Positions 1 through 8,927 of a DNA stretch of 64,000 nt are shown here, one piece after another. The notes under the pieces were generated by a model. The model did no database searches. It worked only from the letters and a program-made list of their open reading frames with translations, and had not been told where the DNA came from. The position numbers and the translations under genes are program-made. Each line of letters opens with the position of its first letter. Positions within the stretch are counted from its first letter, which is position 1. The DNA comes from Carnobacterium iners (GTDB lineage: Bacteria; Bacillota; Bacilli; Lactobacillales; Carnobacteriaceae): NCBI RefSeq assembly GCF_900177385.1, contig NZ_FXBJ01000002.1, forward strand, positions 2,174,001-2,238,000, read 5' to 3'.

Positions 1-13
1 TTATTAAACTCAT
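1..13 (-). CDS. possible start of a gene downstream of asd (partial)
   Basis: An ATG at 13-11 on the minus strand is preceded by a purine-rich ribosome site (AGAAGGTGT, 27-19) and lies just past the asd stop. Only four codons (Met-Ser-Leu-Ile) fit before the window ends. In many Firmicutes dapA follows asd, so a lysine-pathway gene is plausible, but the sequence here is far too short to identify it. Confidence 0.25.
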
Positions 14-48
14 TAAAGACACCTTCTCTTTCATGATTCGCTCTATTT

Positions 49-1092
49 TTATTTCTTTATTAATCCCATACCATGTAATTTTTCAGCAATTTGAACTGAA
101 TTTAAAGCTGCGCCTTTAATTAAGTTATCTGATACAACCCACATATGATATCCATTCTTCACATCTATATCTTGTCTAATTCTTCCAACAAATGTTTCTT
201 TTTTACCTTCTGCTGTTAAAGGGGTAGGATACAATTGTATAGAGGGATCGTCTTGTAGTTCTATTCCTGGTGCTGATTGCAATGCTTCTTTTATACCAGA
301 AACAGATGCTGATTCATCCTTTACTTCTATATAAACAGATTCTGAGTGACCAGATACTACAGGTACACGGACACAAGTAGCTGAAACTTTTATTTCGCTA
401 TCTGACATAATTTTTTTTGTTTCGTTTATCATTTTCCACTCTTCGAAAGTATATCCTTCTTGGGAAAATAAATCGATTTGCGGTAAAATATTAAACGAAA
501 TAGGATAATGTTTTTTATCCCCACCTGAAGGCAAGATAGTTGCTTCATAAGCTTCATTATTCAGCATTTGTTGAGCTTGATCTTTCATTTCTTTAACAGC
601 AGCTATTCCAGCACCGCTAACTGCTTGATAAGTTGAAACAATAATTCGGCTTAAACCATATTTTTTACGAATAGGCTCTAATGCTACCATCATTTGGATA
701 GTCGAACAATTAGGGTTTGCAATAATACCATTGTGCCCTTTTAACGCTTCAGGATTCACTTCTGGAACAACTAATGGAACTGTTGGATCCATGCGGTAAG
801 CACTTGTATTATCGATAACGATTGCACCACGTTTAACCGCCTCTGGAGCAAATTGTTGTGAAATACTTCCGCCAGCACTAAACAAAGCAATGTCAACACC
901 GTCAAATGATTCAGGAGTCGTCTCTTCAACTACTAATTCTAACCCATTTACCGTTATTTTTTTTCCTGCTGATCGTTTTGAAGCAAGAACTTTAATTTCG
1001 CGAATAGGTAGAGTTGAACTTTCTATCATTTCAATCATCTTTGTTCCAACCGCTCCGGTTGCACCGACTACAGCTATCGTATATTTGATCAT
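49..1092 (-). CDS. asd: aspartate-semialdehyde dehydrogenase
   Basis: Reduces aspartyl-4-phosphate to aspartate-4-semialdehyde with NADPH, the branch point to lysine/diaminopimelate, threonine and methionine, in the cytoplasm. The 347-residue length is normal. The N-terminal NADP-binding motif GATGAVG is at residues 10-16, and the active-site cysteine is Cys129 in NPNCST. The C-terminal half carries the usual dimerisation/catalytic domain, including GHSES. The ATG is preceded by AAAGGGG, which fits. It is transcribed away from the divergent hydrolase gene and probably leads an operon running off the left edge. The family assignment is secure. Confidence 0.97.
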   Translation of the reverse strand: MIKYTIAVVGATGAVGTKMIEMIESSTLPIREIKVLASKRSAGKKITVNGLELVVEETTPESFDGVDIALFSAGGSISQQFAPEAVKRGAIVIDNTSAYRMDPTVPLVVPEVNPEALKGHNGIIANPNCSTIQMMVALEPIRKKYGLSRIIVSTYQAVSGAGIAAVKEMKDQAQQMLNNEAYEATILPSGGDKKHYPISFNILPQIDLFSQEGYTFEEWKMINETKKIMSDSEIKVSATCVRVPVVSGHSESVYIEVKDESASVSGIKEALQSAPGIELQDDPSIQLYPTPLTAEGKKETFVGRIRQDIDVKNGYHMWVVSDNLIKGAALNSVQIAEKLHGMGLIKK

Positions 1093-1157
1093 TTGATTAT
1101 TACCCCTTTTATAAAACTATTCATATTTATTTTTTATTTTTTATTTTTAATTTATCC

Positions 1158-1214
1158 TACAGACGTAACCAATGTACATTTTATCATAAATAGCGATAAA
1201 ATCATACAGATGTA
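1158..1214. promoter_or_regulatory. divergent control region with repeated TACAGAYGTA and an inverted repeat
   Basis: Between asd and the divergent hydrolase lie two copies of TACAGAYGTA (1158-1167 and 1205-1214). The second, TACAGATGTA, matches the TACANNTGTA pattern known for CopY/BlaI-type repressors of lactic acid bacteria. Between them is an inverted repeat, ATTTTATC (1178-1185) and GATAAAAT (1195-1202). The repeat overlaps a plausible extended -10 for asd (TGATAAAAT on the minus strand). That these are operators is inference; no such regulator is encoded in the window. Confidence 0.3.
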
Positions 1215-1313
1215 GATTATTCCCTTTGTTTTAAATTAAATTGAGCTAAATGTATAAGATTAGTGCTAAAATAAATAAGCACTTAAAAAAATAAAGAAAA
1301 TAAAGGAGAAAAA

Positions 1314-2078
1314 ATGAAAAACAAGAAAAAAATAGCTGTTTGGCTTACTTTAACACTCCTACTCTTAGTTACAATTGGATTCGTCACGCTTAAAAATCTT
1401 ACCTATCAGCCCTCTTCTTTAGCGCTTGAAGCTGCAACCAATACTAGTTCCTATACTGTTGAAACAACAAATAATGTTGTTTATTTTAAACCAACAAAAA
1501 AACCCCTCAATAGTTCACTTATTTTCTATCAAGGTGCACTTGTTAATCAAAAGAGTTATAGTATTTGGGCTTCAAAGTTAGCATCTGAAGGATACCCAGT
1601 ATATTTGGTTCATCATCCTTTTAATTTAGCTATTACAAATAAAAACAAAGCCAAAGATATTGTCGAAGAGTACGCCATTAAAGATTATATAATAGGTGGA
1701 CATTCCCTAGGTGGCGTGATGGCCAGTCGATATGCTCACGATAAACAAAAGGACCCTACTATAGATAAAGGAAGTTTAAAAGGTATTTTCTTTTTAGCTA
1801 GTTATCCAGACAGTAACGGCAGTCTAAAAAATACTGATTTATCAGTTTTATCAGTAACCGGATCAAATGACGGTGTGTTAAATCAAGAATCTTATCTTGA
1901 AAGTAAAAAATTCTTACCAGATGATACATTGTACTCATCTATTGAAGGTGGAAACCATGCTGGATTTGGAAGTTATGGACCACAAAAAGGCGATAGTTCT
2001 GCTACTATTACCAATAAAGAACAGCAAAGAATCCTTTATTCGACTCTCTTTTCTTGGCTTAAGACATTCGGAAATTAA
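1314..2078 (+). CDS. membrane-anchored or secreted alpha/beta hydrolase
   Basis: A 254-residue serine hydrolase of the alpha/beta fold (alpha/beta hydrolase_5-like). Residues 7-26 form a hydrophobic segment after a lysine-rich start, so it is probably a signal anchor or uncleaved signal peptide, with the enzyme outside the membrane. The nucleophile elbow GHSLGG gives Ser131. The likely acid is Asp186 in TGSNDG, and the likely base is His215 in GGNHAGFG. The tail GSYGPQKGD after the histidine is typical of this subgroup. AAAGGAG lies ahead of the ATG. The substrate is unknown. It is one of few plus-strand genes, convergent with pnp through a shared terminator. Confidence 0.85.
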   Translation: MKNKKKIAVWLTLTLLLLVTIGFVTLKNLTYQPSSLALEAATNTSSYTVETTNNVVYFKPTKKPLNSSLIFYQGALVNQKSYSIWASKLASEGYPVYLVHHPFNLAITNKNKAKDIVEEYAIKDYIIGGHSLGGVMASRYAHDKQKDPTIDKGSLKGIFFLASYPDSNGSLKNTDLSVLSVTGSNDGVLNQESYLESKKFLPDDTLYSSIEGGNHAGFGSYGPQKGDSSATITNKEQQRILYSTLFSWLKTFGN

Positions 2079-2100
2079 AAAATTTTATTCTTTGCAACTA

Positions 2101-2139
2101 AAAAGTAGACCTGCAATTACGATGCAAGTCTACTTTTTT
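2101..2139. terminator. bidirectional terminator between hydrolase and pnp
   Basis: AAAGTAGAC (2102-2110) pairs with GTCTACTTT (2128-2136), extended inward by TGC/GCA. The stem is flanked by A and T runs on both sides, so it can stop the hydrolase transcript and the pnp transcript. Confidence 0.85.
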
Positions 2140-2141
2140 GT

Positions 2142-4247
2142 TTAATCTTCTTTTTTCAATAAAGCTTTAACGGAAAGATTGATTCTTCCTTGCTTATCGA
2201 TTTCAACAACTTTCACATCTAATACTTGCCCCATAGTTAAAACATCTTCTACTTTAGCTACTCGTTCATTAGCCAATTCAGAAATATGAGCTAGTCCATC
2301 TTTACCTTTAGCAATTTCAATAAAAGCACCGAATTTTTCAATTCGTTTTACTTTACCTGAGTAAACTTTGCCAATTTCAATATCTTTAGTTAATTCTTCG
2401 ATAATTTCTTTTGCGCGCTTGATCATTGAAGCATCTTCTGAAGCAATACTAATTTTACCTTCTTGATCAATGTCAATTTTTACGCCAGTTTCTTCAATAA
2501 TTGCATTGATTTGGTCTCCACCGCGGCCAATAACAACTTTGATTTTTTCTGGTTTAATTTGCATCATTTCAATCTTCGGTGCGTATTTGCTCAATTCTGC
2601 ATGTGGCTCAGCGATGGTAGAAATCAGTTCATCTAAGATTTCTAAACGTGCTTTTTTAGCCTGGATCAAAGCTTCTTCTAAAATTTGAGGAGTAATTCCT
2701 TGAATTTTAATATCCATTTGTAAAGCTGTAATTCCATCTTTTGTTCCAGCAACTTTGAAATCCATATCGCCTAAGTGGTCTTCTAGTCCTTGAATATCAG
2801 TTAAGACCGTATAATTTTCGTCTTCCATCACAAGTCCCATAGCAATACCAGCTACTGGTGATTTAATTGGTACACCCGCATCCATTAAAGCCAAAGTTCC
2901 AGCACAAATACTTGCTTGAGATGAAGAACCATTTGATTCTAGTACTTCTGAAACTAAACGAATCATATATGGGAAATCTTCTTCATTAGGAATAACTTGT
3001 GCCAAAGCTCTCTCTCCAAGAGCTCCGTGTCCAATTTCACGACGTCCTGGTCCACGGCTAGGGCCAGTACTTCCAACTGAAAATTGGGGGAAATTATAAT
3101 GATGAATAAATCTTTTACTTTCTTCAATCCCTAATCCATCAATGATTTGGTGTTCTCCAAGTGGAGCTAGAGTTGCAACAGTCAAAGCTTGTGTTTGCCC
3201 ACGTGTGAACAGACCTGAACCGTGTGTTCTTGGCAATATACCAATCTCTGAAGATAATGAGCGTATCTCATCAATTTTACGGCCATCAGGACGAATTTTA
3301 TCAACTGTAATTAAACGACGAACTTCGTCTTTTTCCAGATTTTCAACAATTGTTTTAATTTCTTTTTTAATGCGTCCAGCTTCTTCGTGATCTTGATATT
3401 TTTCACTGTAAAAAAGAATAGCTTCTTCTTTTACTGACTCAATATTTTCTTCACGAGCTAGCTTTTCTTCTGTTTTAATGGCTTTACTCATTTTTTCTTT
3501 ATACGCATTCGTTACCTCTTCTTCAAGTTCTGAATCAATTTTTAATAAAGAAATACCGATTTTTTCTTTACCAACAGCTTGTTTAATTTCTTCTTGGAAG
3601 GTAACAAGCTCTTGAATAGCTGCGTGTCCAAATAATAAAGCACCTAACATATCTTCTTCAGATACTTCTTTTGCGCCACTCTCAACCATATTTATAGCAG
3701 AATTTGTGCCAGCAACTGTCAAATGAATATCAGAGATTGCTTCTTGTGCTACTGTAGGATTGATAATGTATTCTCCGTCAACACGACCCACATCAACACC
3801 TGCAATAGGTCCTGAAAAAGGAATATCTGAGATAACTAGAGATAATGACGAACCAAACATTGCTGAAAATGAGGGTGAACAATCTTTTTCAACTGACATA
3901 ACTGTATTTGTTACTTGAACTTCATTACGGAAGCCATCAGCAAACATTGGACGAATCGGGCGATCAATTAATCGTGCCGTTAATGTGGCAGCTTCGCTTG
4001 GACGAGCTTCGCGTTTGATAAATCCGCCGGGGATTTTACCTACTGAATACATTTTTTCGTCATAATTTACAGTTAACGGGAAAAAATCTACGTCTTTTGC
4101 TTTTTTACTCGCTACTGCCGCTGATAATACTACTGTATCACCGTAACGAATCAATACTGCACCATTAGCTTGCTTTGCTAATTGTCCAACTTCAACGGTT
4201 AATGTACGTCCTGCCCATTCTTTAGTAAAAATTTGTTTTTCTGACAT
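2142..4247 (-). CDS. pnp: polyribonucleotide nucleotidyltransferase (PNPase)
   Basis: 3'-5' phosphorolytic exoribonuclease of mRNA decay; in Firmicutes it is part of the degradosome-like network with RNase J, also encoded here. The 701 residues give the standard order: RNase PH domain 1, an all-helical linker, RNase PH domain 2 (with FTRGQTQ and the [10 protein letters not shown] stretch), a KH domain near residues 550-610 ([12 protein letters not shown]) and an S1 RNA-binding domain near 620-690 ([20 protein letters not shown]). The start has AAAGGAG upstream. It lies downstream of rpsO, the conserved rpsO-pnp order, but a terminator between them suggests partial uncoupling. Confidence 0.98.
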   Translation of the reverse strand: MSEKQIFTKEWAGRTLTVEVGQLAKQANGAVLIRYGDTVVLSAAVASKKAKDVDFFPLTVNYDEKMYSVGKIPGGFIKREARPSEAATLTARLIDRPIRPMFADGFRNEVQVTNTVMSVEKDCSPSFSAMFGSSLSLVISDIPFSGPIAGVDVGRVDGEYIINPTVAQEAISDIHLTVAGTNSAINMVESGAKEVSEEDMLGALLFGHAAIQELVTFQEEIKQAVGKEKIGISLLKIDSELEEEVTNAYKEKMSKAIKTEEKLAREENIESVKEEAILFYSEKYQDHEEAGRIKKEIKTIVENLEKDEVRRLITVDKIRPDGRKIDEIRSLSSEIGILPRTHGSGLFTRGQTQALTVATLAPLGEHQIIDGLGIEESKRFIHHYNFPQFSVGSTGPSRGPGRREIGHGALGERALAQVIPNEEDFPYMIRLVSEVLESNGSSSQASICAGTLALMDAGVPIKSPVAGIAMGLVMEDENYTVLTDIQGLEDHLGDMDFKVAGTKDGITALQMDIKIQGITPQILEEALIQAKKARLEILDELISTIAEPHAELSKYAPKIEMMQIKPEKIKVVIGRGGDQINAIIEETGVKIDIDQEGKISIASEDASMIKRAKEIIEELTKDIEIGKVYSGKVKRIEKFGAFIEIAKGKDGLAHISELANERVAKVEDVLTMGQVLDVKVVEIDKQGRINLSVKALLKKED

Positions 4248-4403
4248 AAATGATTTTTCTCCTTTTTTTTCAAACTACTATTCATTTTTCCAAACAGACT
4301 ACTAAACAAATGTCAATCTTCAAGCTATTAAAAACTCACATTTGTATAGTAGGATGGTTAATAGAACAAAGTTTGATTTTTTAAATTTCATTGGCTAAAA
4401 TGT

Positions 4404-4442
4404 GCAAAAAATAAAGCGAGATTCCTACGAACCTCGCTTTAT
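4404..4442 (-). terminator. rpsO terminator
   Basis: On the minus strand AAAGCGAG pairs with CTCGCTTT (4440-4433 and 4420-4413), followed by ATTTTTTG. It sits just after the rpsO stop, so pnp must be reached by read-through or from its own promoter. Confidence 0.85.
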
Positions 4443-4458
4443 AGTAAGACAAACGTGT

Positions 4459-4728
4459 TTAACGACGTAAGCCTAGTCTTTGGATTAGTTCACTGTAGCG
4501 ACTAGCATCTTTATTACGTAAGTATGCTAGTAAGTTACGACGGTGACCAATTTTTTTCATCAGTCCACGGTATGAATGATGATCTTTTTTGTGAATACGC
4601 GCGTGTTCGTTTAAGTGATTAATTTCTGCAGTTAATACAGCAACTTGTACTTCTGGAGAACCAGTATCTCCTTCGTGTGTTGCATATTCTCTCATAATCT
4701 CGTTCTTTCTTTCTTTAGAAATTGCCAT
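4459..4728 (-). CDS. rpsO: 30S ribosomal protein S15
   Basis: Primary 16S rRNA-binding protein of the small-subunit platform. The 89-residue length is exactly that of the family. It has the conserved [14 protein letters not shown] segment, the [11 protein letters not shown] rRNA-contact region and the C-terminal [15 protein letters not shown] helix. The ribosome site is GAAGAGGTG. It has its own promoter and a roughly 85-nt untranslated leader. S15 is known to repress its own translation in several bacteria by binding its leader; whether this leader does so is inference. Confidence 0.98.
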   Translation of the reverse strand: MAISKERKNEIMREYATHEGDTGSPEVQVAVLTAEINHLNEHARIHKKDHHSYRGLMKKIGHRRNLLAYLRNKDASRYSELIQRLGLRR

Positions 4729-4822
4729 TTCTAAACACCTCTTCCTTTTAATTTATCCTGTTACTGAGTAGACGTTGGTGAGTCGTTAAACCAAGTAAAG
4801 GATATATGTTTTACATTTACAA

Positions 4823-4851
4823 ACTTTACATGATATCGCGAAGAAATGCAA
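4823..4851 (-). promoter_or_regulatory. sigma-A promoter of rpsO
   Basis: On the minus strand TTGCAT (4851-4846) is separated by 17 bp from TAAAGT (4828-4823), which is preceded by TG (extended -10). It is correctly placed upstream of rpsO. Confidence 0.6.
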
Positions 4852-4905
4852 GGATTAATTATTTAAAAATAGTTGCTATATTCTTAGTTTGATTAGCGCC
4901 TCTTT

Positions 4906-6894
4906 TTATTTATATTGAGCAGTCAATTCTAGAACAATGTCTCTTAAATTCGCAGCTTTTTCAAAATCAAGAGCTTTTGCTGCTTCATGCATTTCATTTT
5001 CCATATTTTTTATTAACTCTCTTCTTTCTTGTTTCGTCATCTTCGCTACTTTTTTAGAAGAAAGTCCTTCTTTAGCTTCACCTGGGACAGCCGTAGTAAT
5101 AGATATTAGATCACGCACTTCTTTGATGATTGTTGTTGGTGTCATGTTGTGTTCTTTGTTGTAAGCTTTTTGCGTTTCACGACGTCTTTCTGTTTCTCCC
5201 ATTGCAGCTTTCATTGAATCGGTTACTCGATCAGCATACATGATTACTCTCCCATTTTGGTTTCGTGCAGCTCGTCCAATCGTTTGAACTAATGCCCGCT
5301 CGCTTCTTAGGAAACCTTCTTTATCTGCATCAAGTATGGCTATTAAAGAAACCTCGGGTACATCAATACCTTCTCTCAATAAATTGATACCGATTAGTAC
5401 ATCATAAACACCCAAACGTAAGTCCCTTATGATTTCTGTTCTCTCTAGCGTCTTTATATCGCTATGAAGATAGGACACTTTTATACCTACTTCCTTTAAG
5501 TAATCTGTTAAATCTTCAGACATTTTTTTTGTTAATGTCGTAATAAAGGTTCGCTCATTATTTTCTACCCTTTTATTAATTTCATTAATTAAATCATCAA
5601 TTTGTCCCTTGATTGGACGAACTTCAATTATTGGATCAAGTAGTCCGGTAGGACGAATAATTTGTTCTACTACTTCTGGAGTACGCTCTAATTCGTATGG
5701 TCCAGGTGTTGCAGAGATGTACATAATCTGATTCACATGTTCTTCAAACTCCCCTAAACGCAAGGGTCTATTATCCAAAGCACTAGGTAAACGGAATCCA
5801 TATTCAATTAATCGCTCTTTTCTCGCTCTATCTCCATTATACATCCCTCTTATTTGAGACATAGTGATATGAGACTCGTCTATTACAATCATAAAATCTT
5901 CTGGGAAAAAATCTATTAATGTATAGGGTGGCTGACCAGATTTTCTGCCGTCCATATGTCTTGAATAGTTTTCAATCCCTGAGCAATAACCCATTTCTAA
6001 AAGCATTTCTAAATCATAATTGGTTCGTTGTTCTAGACGCTGAGCTTCAATTAGCTTATCTTCTGCACGTAAAACTCTTAATCGATCTTCCAATTCTTTT
6101 TGAATCGTTATGACTGCATTTCTTGTTTGTTCATCGTTTGCGACAAAGTGGGTAGCTGGAAATACAGGTACGTGTTGAACTTCAGCTTTAACTTCCCCAG
6201 TCAAAACATCTACTTCGGTAATACGGTCTATTTCATCTCCAAAAAATTCTACACGCACAGCATCTCTATCTCTAGAAGCTAAAAAAATTTCAACAACATC
6301 GCCACGAACTCTAAAATTACCACGTTGAAAATCAATATCATTTCGTTCAAACTGCATATCTACTAGGCGACGTAACATATCGTCTCTTTTCATTTCTGTT
6401 CCAACTCGCAATGACAAAACATGATCTCGATAATCTACTGGGTTTACCAAGCCAAAAATACAAGACACAGAAGCCACTACAATAACATCTCGACGTTCTA
6501 GTAGCGAACTCGTAGCAGAATGCCGTAGTTTATCGATTTCATCATTCACACTAGATTCTTTTTCAATAAATGTATCACTAGAAGGAACATAAGCTTCCGG
6601 TTGATAGTAGTCATAGTAACTGACAAAATACTCTACCGCATTGTCAGGGAAGAACTCTTTAAATTCGCCATACAACTGGCCTGCTAGCGTTTTATTGTGC
6701 GCAATAACTAACGTTGGTTTGTTTACTTCTTGAATAACATTGGATACTGTAAATGTTTTACCAGTCCCTGTTGCTCCTAATAAGGTCTGCTCTTTTTTTC
6801 CTTCTTCAATCCCTTTAACTAATTCTTTAATGGCATTGGGCTGATCTCCACCAGGTACATAATTAGATACTAATTTAAATTGATCTTTTTCCAT
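4906..6894 (-). CDS. uvrB: excinuclease ABC subunit B
   Basis: DNA-damage recognition helicase-like subunit of nucleotide excision repair; it loads from UvrA onto DNA and recruits UvrC. It has 662 residues, the normal length. The Walker A motif GATGTGKT is at residues 40-47. The beta-hairpin region [20 protein letters not shown], the helicase motifs ([35 protein letters not shown]) and the C-terminal UVR domain (about 622-657, which contacts UvrC) are all present. It is a single-gene unit with no uvrA next to it. A LexA box lies within the promoter, so induction by DNA damage is expected. Confidence 0.98.
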   Translation of the reverse strand: MEKDQFKLVSNYVPGGDQPNAIKELVKGIEEGKKEQTLLGATGTGKTFTVSNVIQEVNKPTLVIAHNKTLAGQLYGEFKEFFPDNAVEYFVSYYDYYQPEAYVPSSDTFIEKESSVNDEIDKLRHSATSSLLERRDVIVVASVSCIFGLVNPVDYRDHVLSLRVGTEMKRDDMLRRLVDMQFERNDIDFQRGNFRVRGDVVEIFLASRDRDAVRVEFFGDEIDRITEVDVLTGEVKAEVQHVPVFPATHFVANDEQTRNAVITIQKELEDRLRVLRAEDKLIEAQRLEQRTNYDLEMLLEMGYCSGIENYSRHMDGRKSGQPPYTLIDFFPEDFMIVIDESHITMSQIRGMYNGDRARKERLIEYGFRLPSALDNRPLRLGEFEEHVNQIMYISATPGPYELERTPEVVEQIIRPTGLLDPIIEVRPIKGQIDDLINEINKRVENNERTFITTLTKKMSEDLTDYLKEVGIKVSYLHSDIKTLERTEIIRDLRLGVYDVLIGINLLREGIDVPEVSLIAILDADKEGFLRSERALVQTIGRAARNQNGRVIMYADRVTDSMKAAMGETERRRETQKAYNKEHNMTPTTIIKEVRDLISITTAVPGEAKEGLSSKKVAKMTKQERRELIKNMENEMHEAAKALDFEKAANLRDIVLELTAQYK

Positions 6895-6959
6895 TTTGCT
6901 TCACATCCAGTTTCTTGAATTTTTCATATAAACTAATTATGCGCACACTTAACCGCTCT

Positions 6960-6988
6960 ATTTTACCATTGAACGTACGTTCTTACAA
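6960..6988 (-). promoter_or_regulatory. sigma-A promoter of uvrB
   Basis: Minus-strand TTGTAA (6988-6983), a 17-bp spacer and TAAAAT (6965-6960) preceded by TGG. The spacer holds the LexA operator. Confidence 0.7.
6971..6982. promoter_or_regulatory. LexA (DinR) operator of uvrB
   Basis: The perfect palindrome GAACGTACGTTC matches the Firmicutes SOS box GAAC-RNRY-GTTC. It occupies the spacer of the uvrB promoter, so bound LexA would block RNA polymerase. The match is seen directly; function follows from the well-known DinR/LexA regulon. Confidence 0.85.
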
Positions 6989-7121
6989 TAATAAGGAACT
7001 TTACTCCTTTCTTTCTTTTGAGAGGAACGTGTTATTTTAAATTGACTAATTTTTTGTATCCAATAAACCAGTAAGTTACTCGTGCTACTCAAAATAACTT
7101 TATTTTTCAAGGAATCTATGC

Positions 7122-7346
7122 TACAATGATTATGTATTAAAAGTAAGTATGTAGTTTTATATAAAATAGTTTTAAAGAAATTTATTCGCACTGGCACAGT
7201 TTTAGAACTGTAAGGACATAAAAGAGGTTGGGTTTATGTTGTCTAAATGAGAAATCAATTAATATAATTTAACTAGTATTTTCCCCGAATAACTTTATAA
7301 ATATTTATTTTTAATTAGAAAGCCACTCCATTGCGGAGTGGCTTTC
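7122..7346 (+). ncRNA. candidate small RNA or structured orphan region between uvrB and rpsT
   Basis: This is the inner part of a 533-bp stretch (6895-7427) with no convincing gene. An extended -10 (TGCTACAAT, ending 7127) could start a plus-strand RNA near 7134. Downstream are hairpins ACAGTT/AACTGT (7196-7201, 7206-7211) and ACATAAA/TTTATGT (loop AGAGGTTGGG), then a perfect 12-bp GC-rich stem GAAAGCCACTCC/GGAGTGGCTTTC (7318-7346). The last stem lacks a good T-run on either strand, and the -35 is poor. The RNA call is inference. Confidence 0.3.
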
Positions 7347-7361
7347 GTCAATTTTATAGAC

Positions 7362-7397
7362 AAAAAAACCACAAACACAATAAATCATGTTTGTGGT
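7362..7397 (-). terminator. rpsT terminator
   Basis: Minus-strand ACCACAAACA (7397-7388) pairs perfectly with TGTTTGTGGT (7377-7368), followed by TTTTTTG. It lies just downstream of rpsT. Confidence 0.9.
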
Positions 7398-7427
7398 CTT
7401 CACAAAAAGTAAGTTAACTACAATATC

Positions 7428-7682
7428 TTATTTAGCTAATTTAGCTGTTAAACGAGATTTATCACGGTTAGCTTTATTTTTATGAATCAATCCTTTAGAT
7501 GCAGCCATGTCAATAGCTCTGATTGCTTGTTTGTGTAAAGCTTCAGTACTTTCGTCACCAGCTTCATTAGCTTGAACGAATTTTTTGATAGCTGTACGCA
7601 TAGCACTCTTTTGAACGTTATTTTCTAAAGCAGATTTTTCTGAAGTACGAACGCGTTTGATTGCAGATTCGATGTTTGGCAT
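7428..7682 (-). CDS. rpsT: 30S ribosomal protein S20
   Basis: Primary 16S rRNA-binding protein of the body of the 30S subunit. From the ATG at 7682 it has 84 residues and begins [13 protein letters not shown], the family start. A GTG three codons upstream is open, but AGTGGGGTG lies at the correct distance from the ATG, so that start is chosen. The C-terminal [20 protein letters not shown] region is typical. It is a monocistronic unit with its own consensus promoter and terminator, downstream of holA as in many Firmicutes. Confidence 0.97.
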   Translation of the reverse strand: MPNIESAIKRVRTSEKSALENNVQKSAMRTAIKKFVQANEAGDESTEALHKQAIRAIDMAASKGLIHKNKANRDKSRLTAKLAK

Positions 7683-7750
7683 TTGATTCACCCCACTTTC
7701 AATTAATTACAACTTAAAATAGATTATTCCAGTTGTTTCCCACGTTAATC

Positions 7751-7779
7751 ATTATACATAATGACCAGACCTATTGCAA
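7751..7779 (-). promoter_or_regulatory. sigma-A promoter of rpsT
   Basis: Minus-strand TTGCAA (7779-7774), a 17-bp spacer and the perfect -10 TATAAT (7756-7751) preceded by TG. Confidence 0.85.
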
Positions 7780-7827
7780 TATAAACTGTAAAGTTTTTTT
7801 ACTTGATAGTCTGCAAAATTATATTCT

Positions 7828-8862
7828 TTAAACCATTGAATGATTACTAGCAAATTGTAAAATAAATAATTCGAATTGCATTTCTCTTTTACCTTGACCT
7901 GTTTTCAGACGATATTCTGTTTCAATTAATCCACTATAAGCATCGGATAAAACCTTTTTACTGAATGGACGCATATGTTGGATACTCAACTTAATTCTGT
8001 ATGGATGAACTTTTAACATTTTGGCTATATCCCCTTGCTGATAACCTTTTTTTTCAAGTGTTTTCACTTGGAGCAACAGTCTAAATTGAGAGGTCATAAT
8101 TGCATTAATTTTAATAGGATCTTCTTTTTGAAGCAATAAATCATGATACAACTCTAAAGCTGGACCTACTTTTTTCTTCAGTACATAGTCATTAAGAGAA
8201 AAAATATTTTGTTCAAGTGATTTCGTTATTAATTCTGAAACAGCTTCTTTGGTAATTCTTTTTTTATCCTGCCCAAATAAGATTAATTTAGGCAATTCAG
8301 ACATTGCTACCGAAAGATTTGCATCCGTTAATTGAACAAACAATTCAAAAGCTTCAGAAGATACCGTAAAATCTTCGTTTTCAATCGTTGTTTTTAAATA
8401 ACTTCTCATTTCTTTTTCTGATAAAGTCGTTGTTTCGATAATAACCGCATTTTTCTTTAATAGTTTACTTATTTTCTTTCTTTCATCTAACTTTTCATAA
8501 GGAGCAAAAATAACTAAAGTAGTCGTTTCAGAAGGTTTTAGTAAATAATTTTCGAACCACTTCATATCGTGTTCAAGTTTAGCCTTACTTTTATCTCCAG
8601 TTAAAAAAAGTGGATGATCAACAATAACTAGTCTTCTTTCTCCGAAAAAAGGAATCGATTCTGCATCTTCTAATGCTGTGCCTAAAGGAACTTCACCCAA
8701 ATCATAAATACCTAGATTTAAGTCAATTTCATCCTCTTTTAAAATAGAATAAATAAACGTCTCTCTGAGCGTCCGATTTAAATAAGATTCTGTTCCTAAA
8801 ACTAAATAAACTGAGCTAATTTGATTGTTTCGTAGTTTTGCAACTTCTTTTGAAAAATTCAA
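7828..8862 (-). CDS. holA: DNA polymerase III delta subunit
   Basis: Subunit of the clamp loader that opens the beta sliding clamp. It has 344 residues, the normal length for HolA/YqeN. The N-terminal segment VYLVLGTESYLNRTLRETFI and the region GERRLVIVDHPLFL fit the AAA+-like fold, and the C-terminal part KVHPYRIKLSIQHM is the collar domain typical of the family. The start is a TTG at 8862 with no nearby ATG. It lies just after comEC, the same arrangement as in Bacillus and lactic acid bacteria. Confidence 0.93.
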   Translation of the reverse strand: MNFSKEVAKLRNNQISSVYLVLGTESYLNRTLRETFIYSILKEDEIDLNLGIYDLGEVPLGTALEDAESIPFFGERRLVIVDHPLFLTGDKSKAKLEHDMKWFENYLLKPSETTTLVIFAPYEKLDERKKISKLLKKNAVIIETTTLSEKEMRSYLKTTIENEDFTVSSEAFELFVQLTDANLSVAMSELPKLILFGQDKKRITKEAVSELITKSLEQNIFSLNDYVLKKKVGPALELYHDLLLQKEDPIKINAIMTSQFRLLLQVKTLEKKGYQQGDIAKMLKVHPYRIKLSIQHMRPFSKKVLSDAYSGLIETEYRLKTGQGKREMQFELFILQFASNHSMV

Positions 8863-8927
8863 CGCACAACACCACTTTCTTGTCCTTTATACATGGTACA
8901 AAGCTTAATTAAATATTGCAAGCTCAA

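Noticed and set aside
6958-7197. 79-codon minus-strand open frame between uvrB and rpsT
   Set aside because: GTG start without a ribosome site, no family resemblance, and its end overlaps the uvrB promoter and LexA box.
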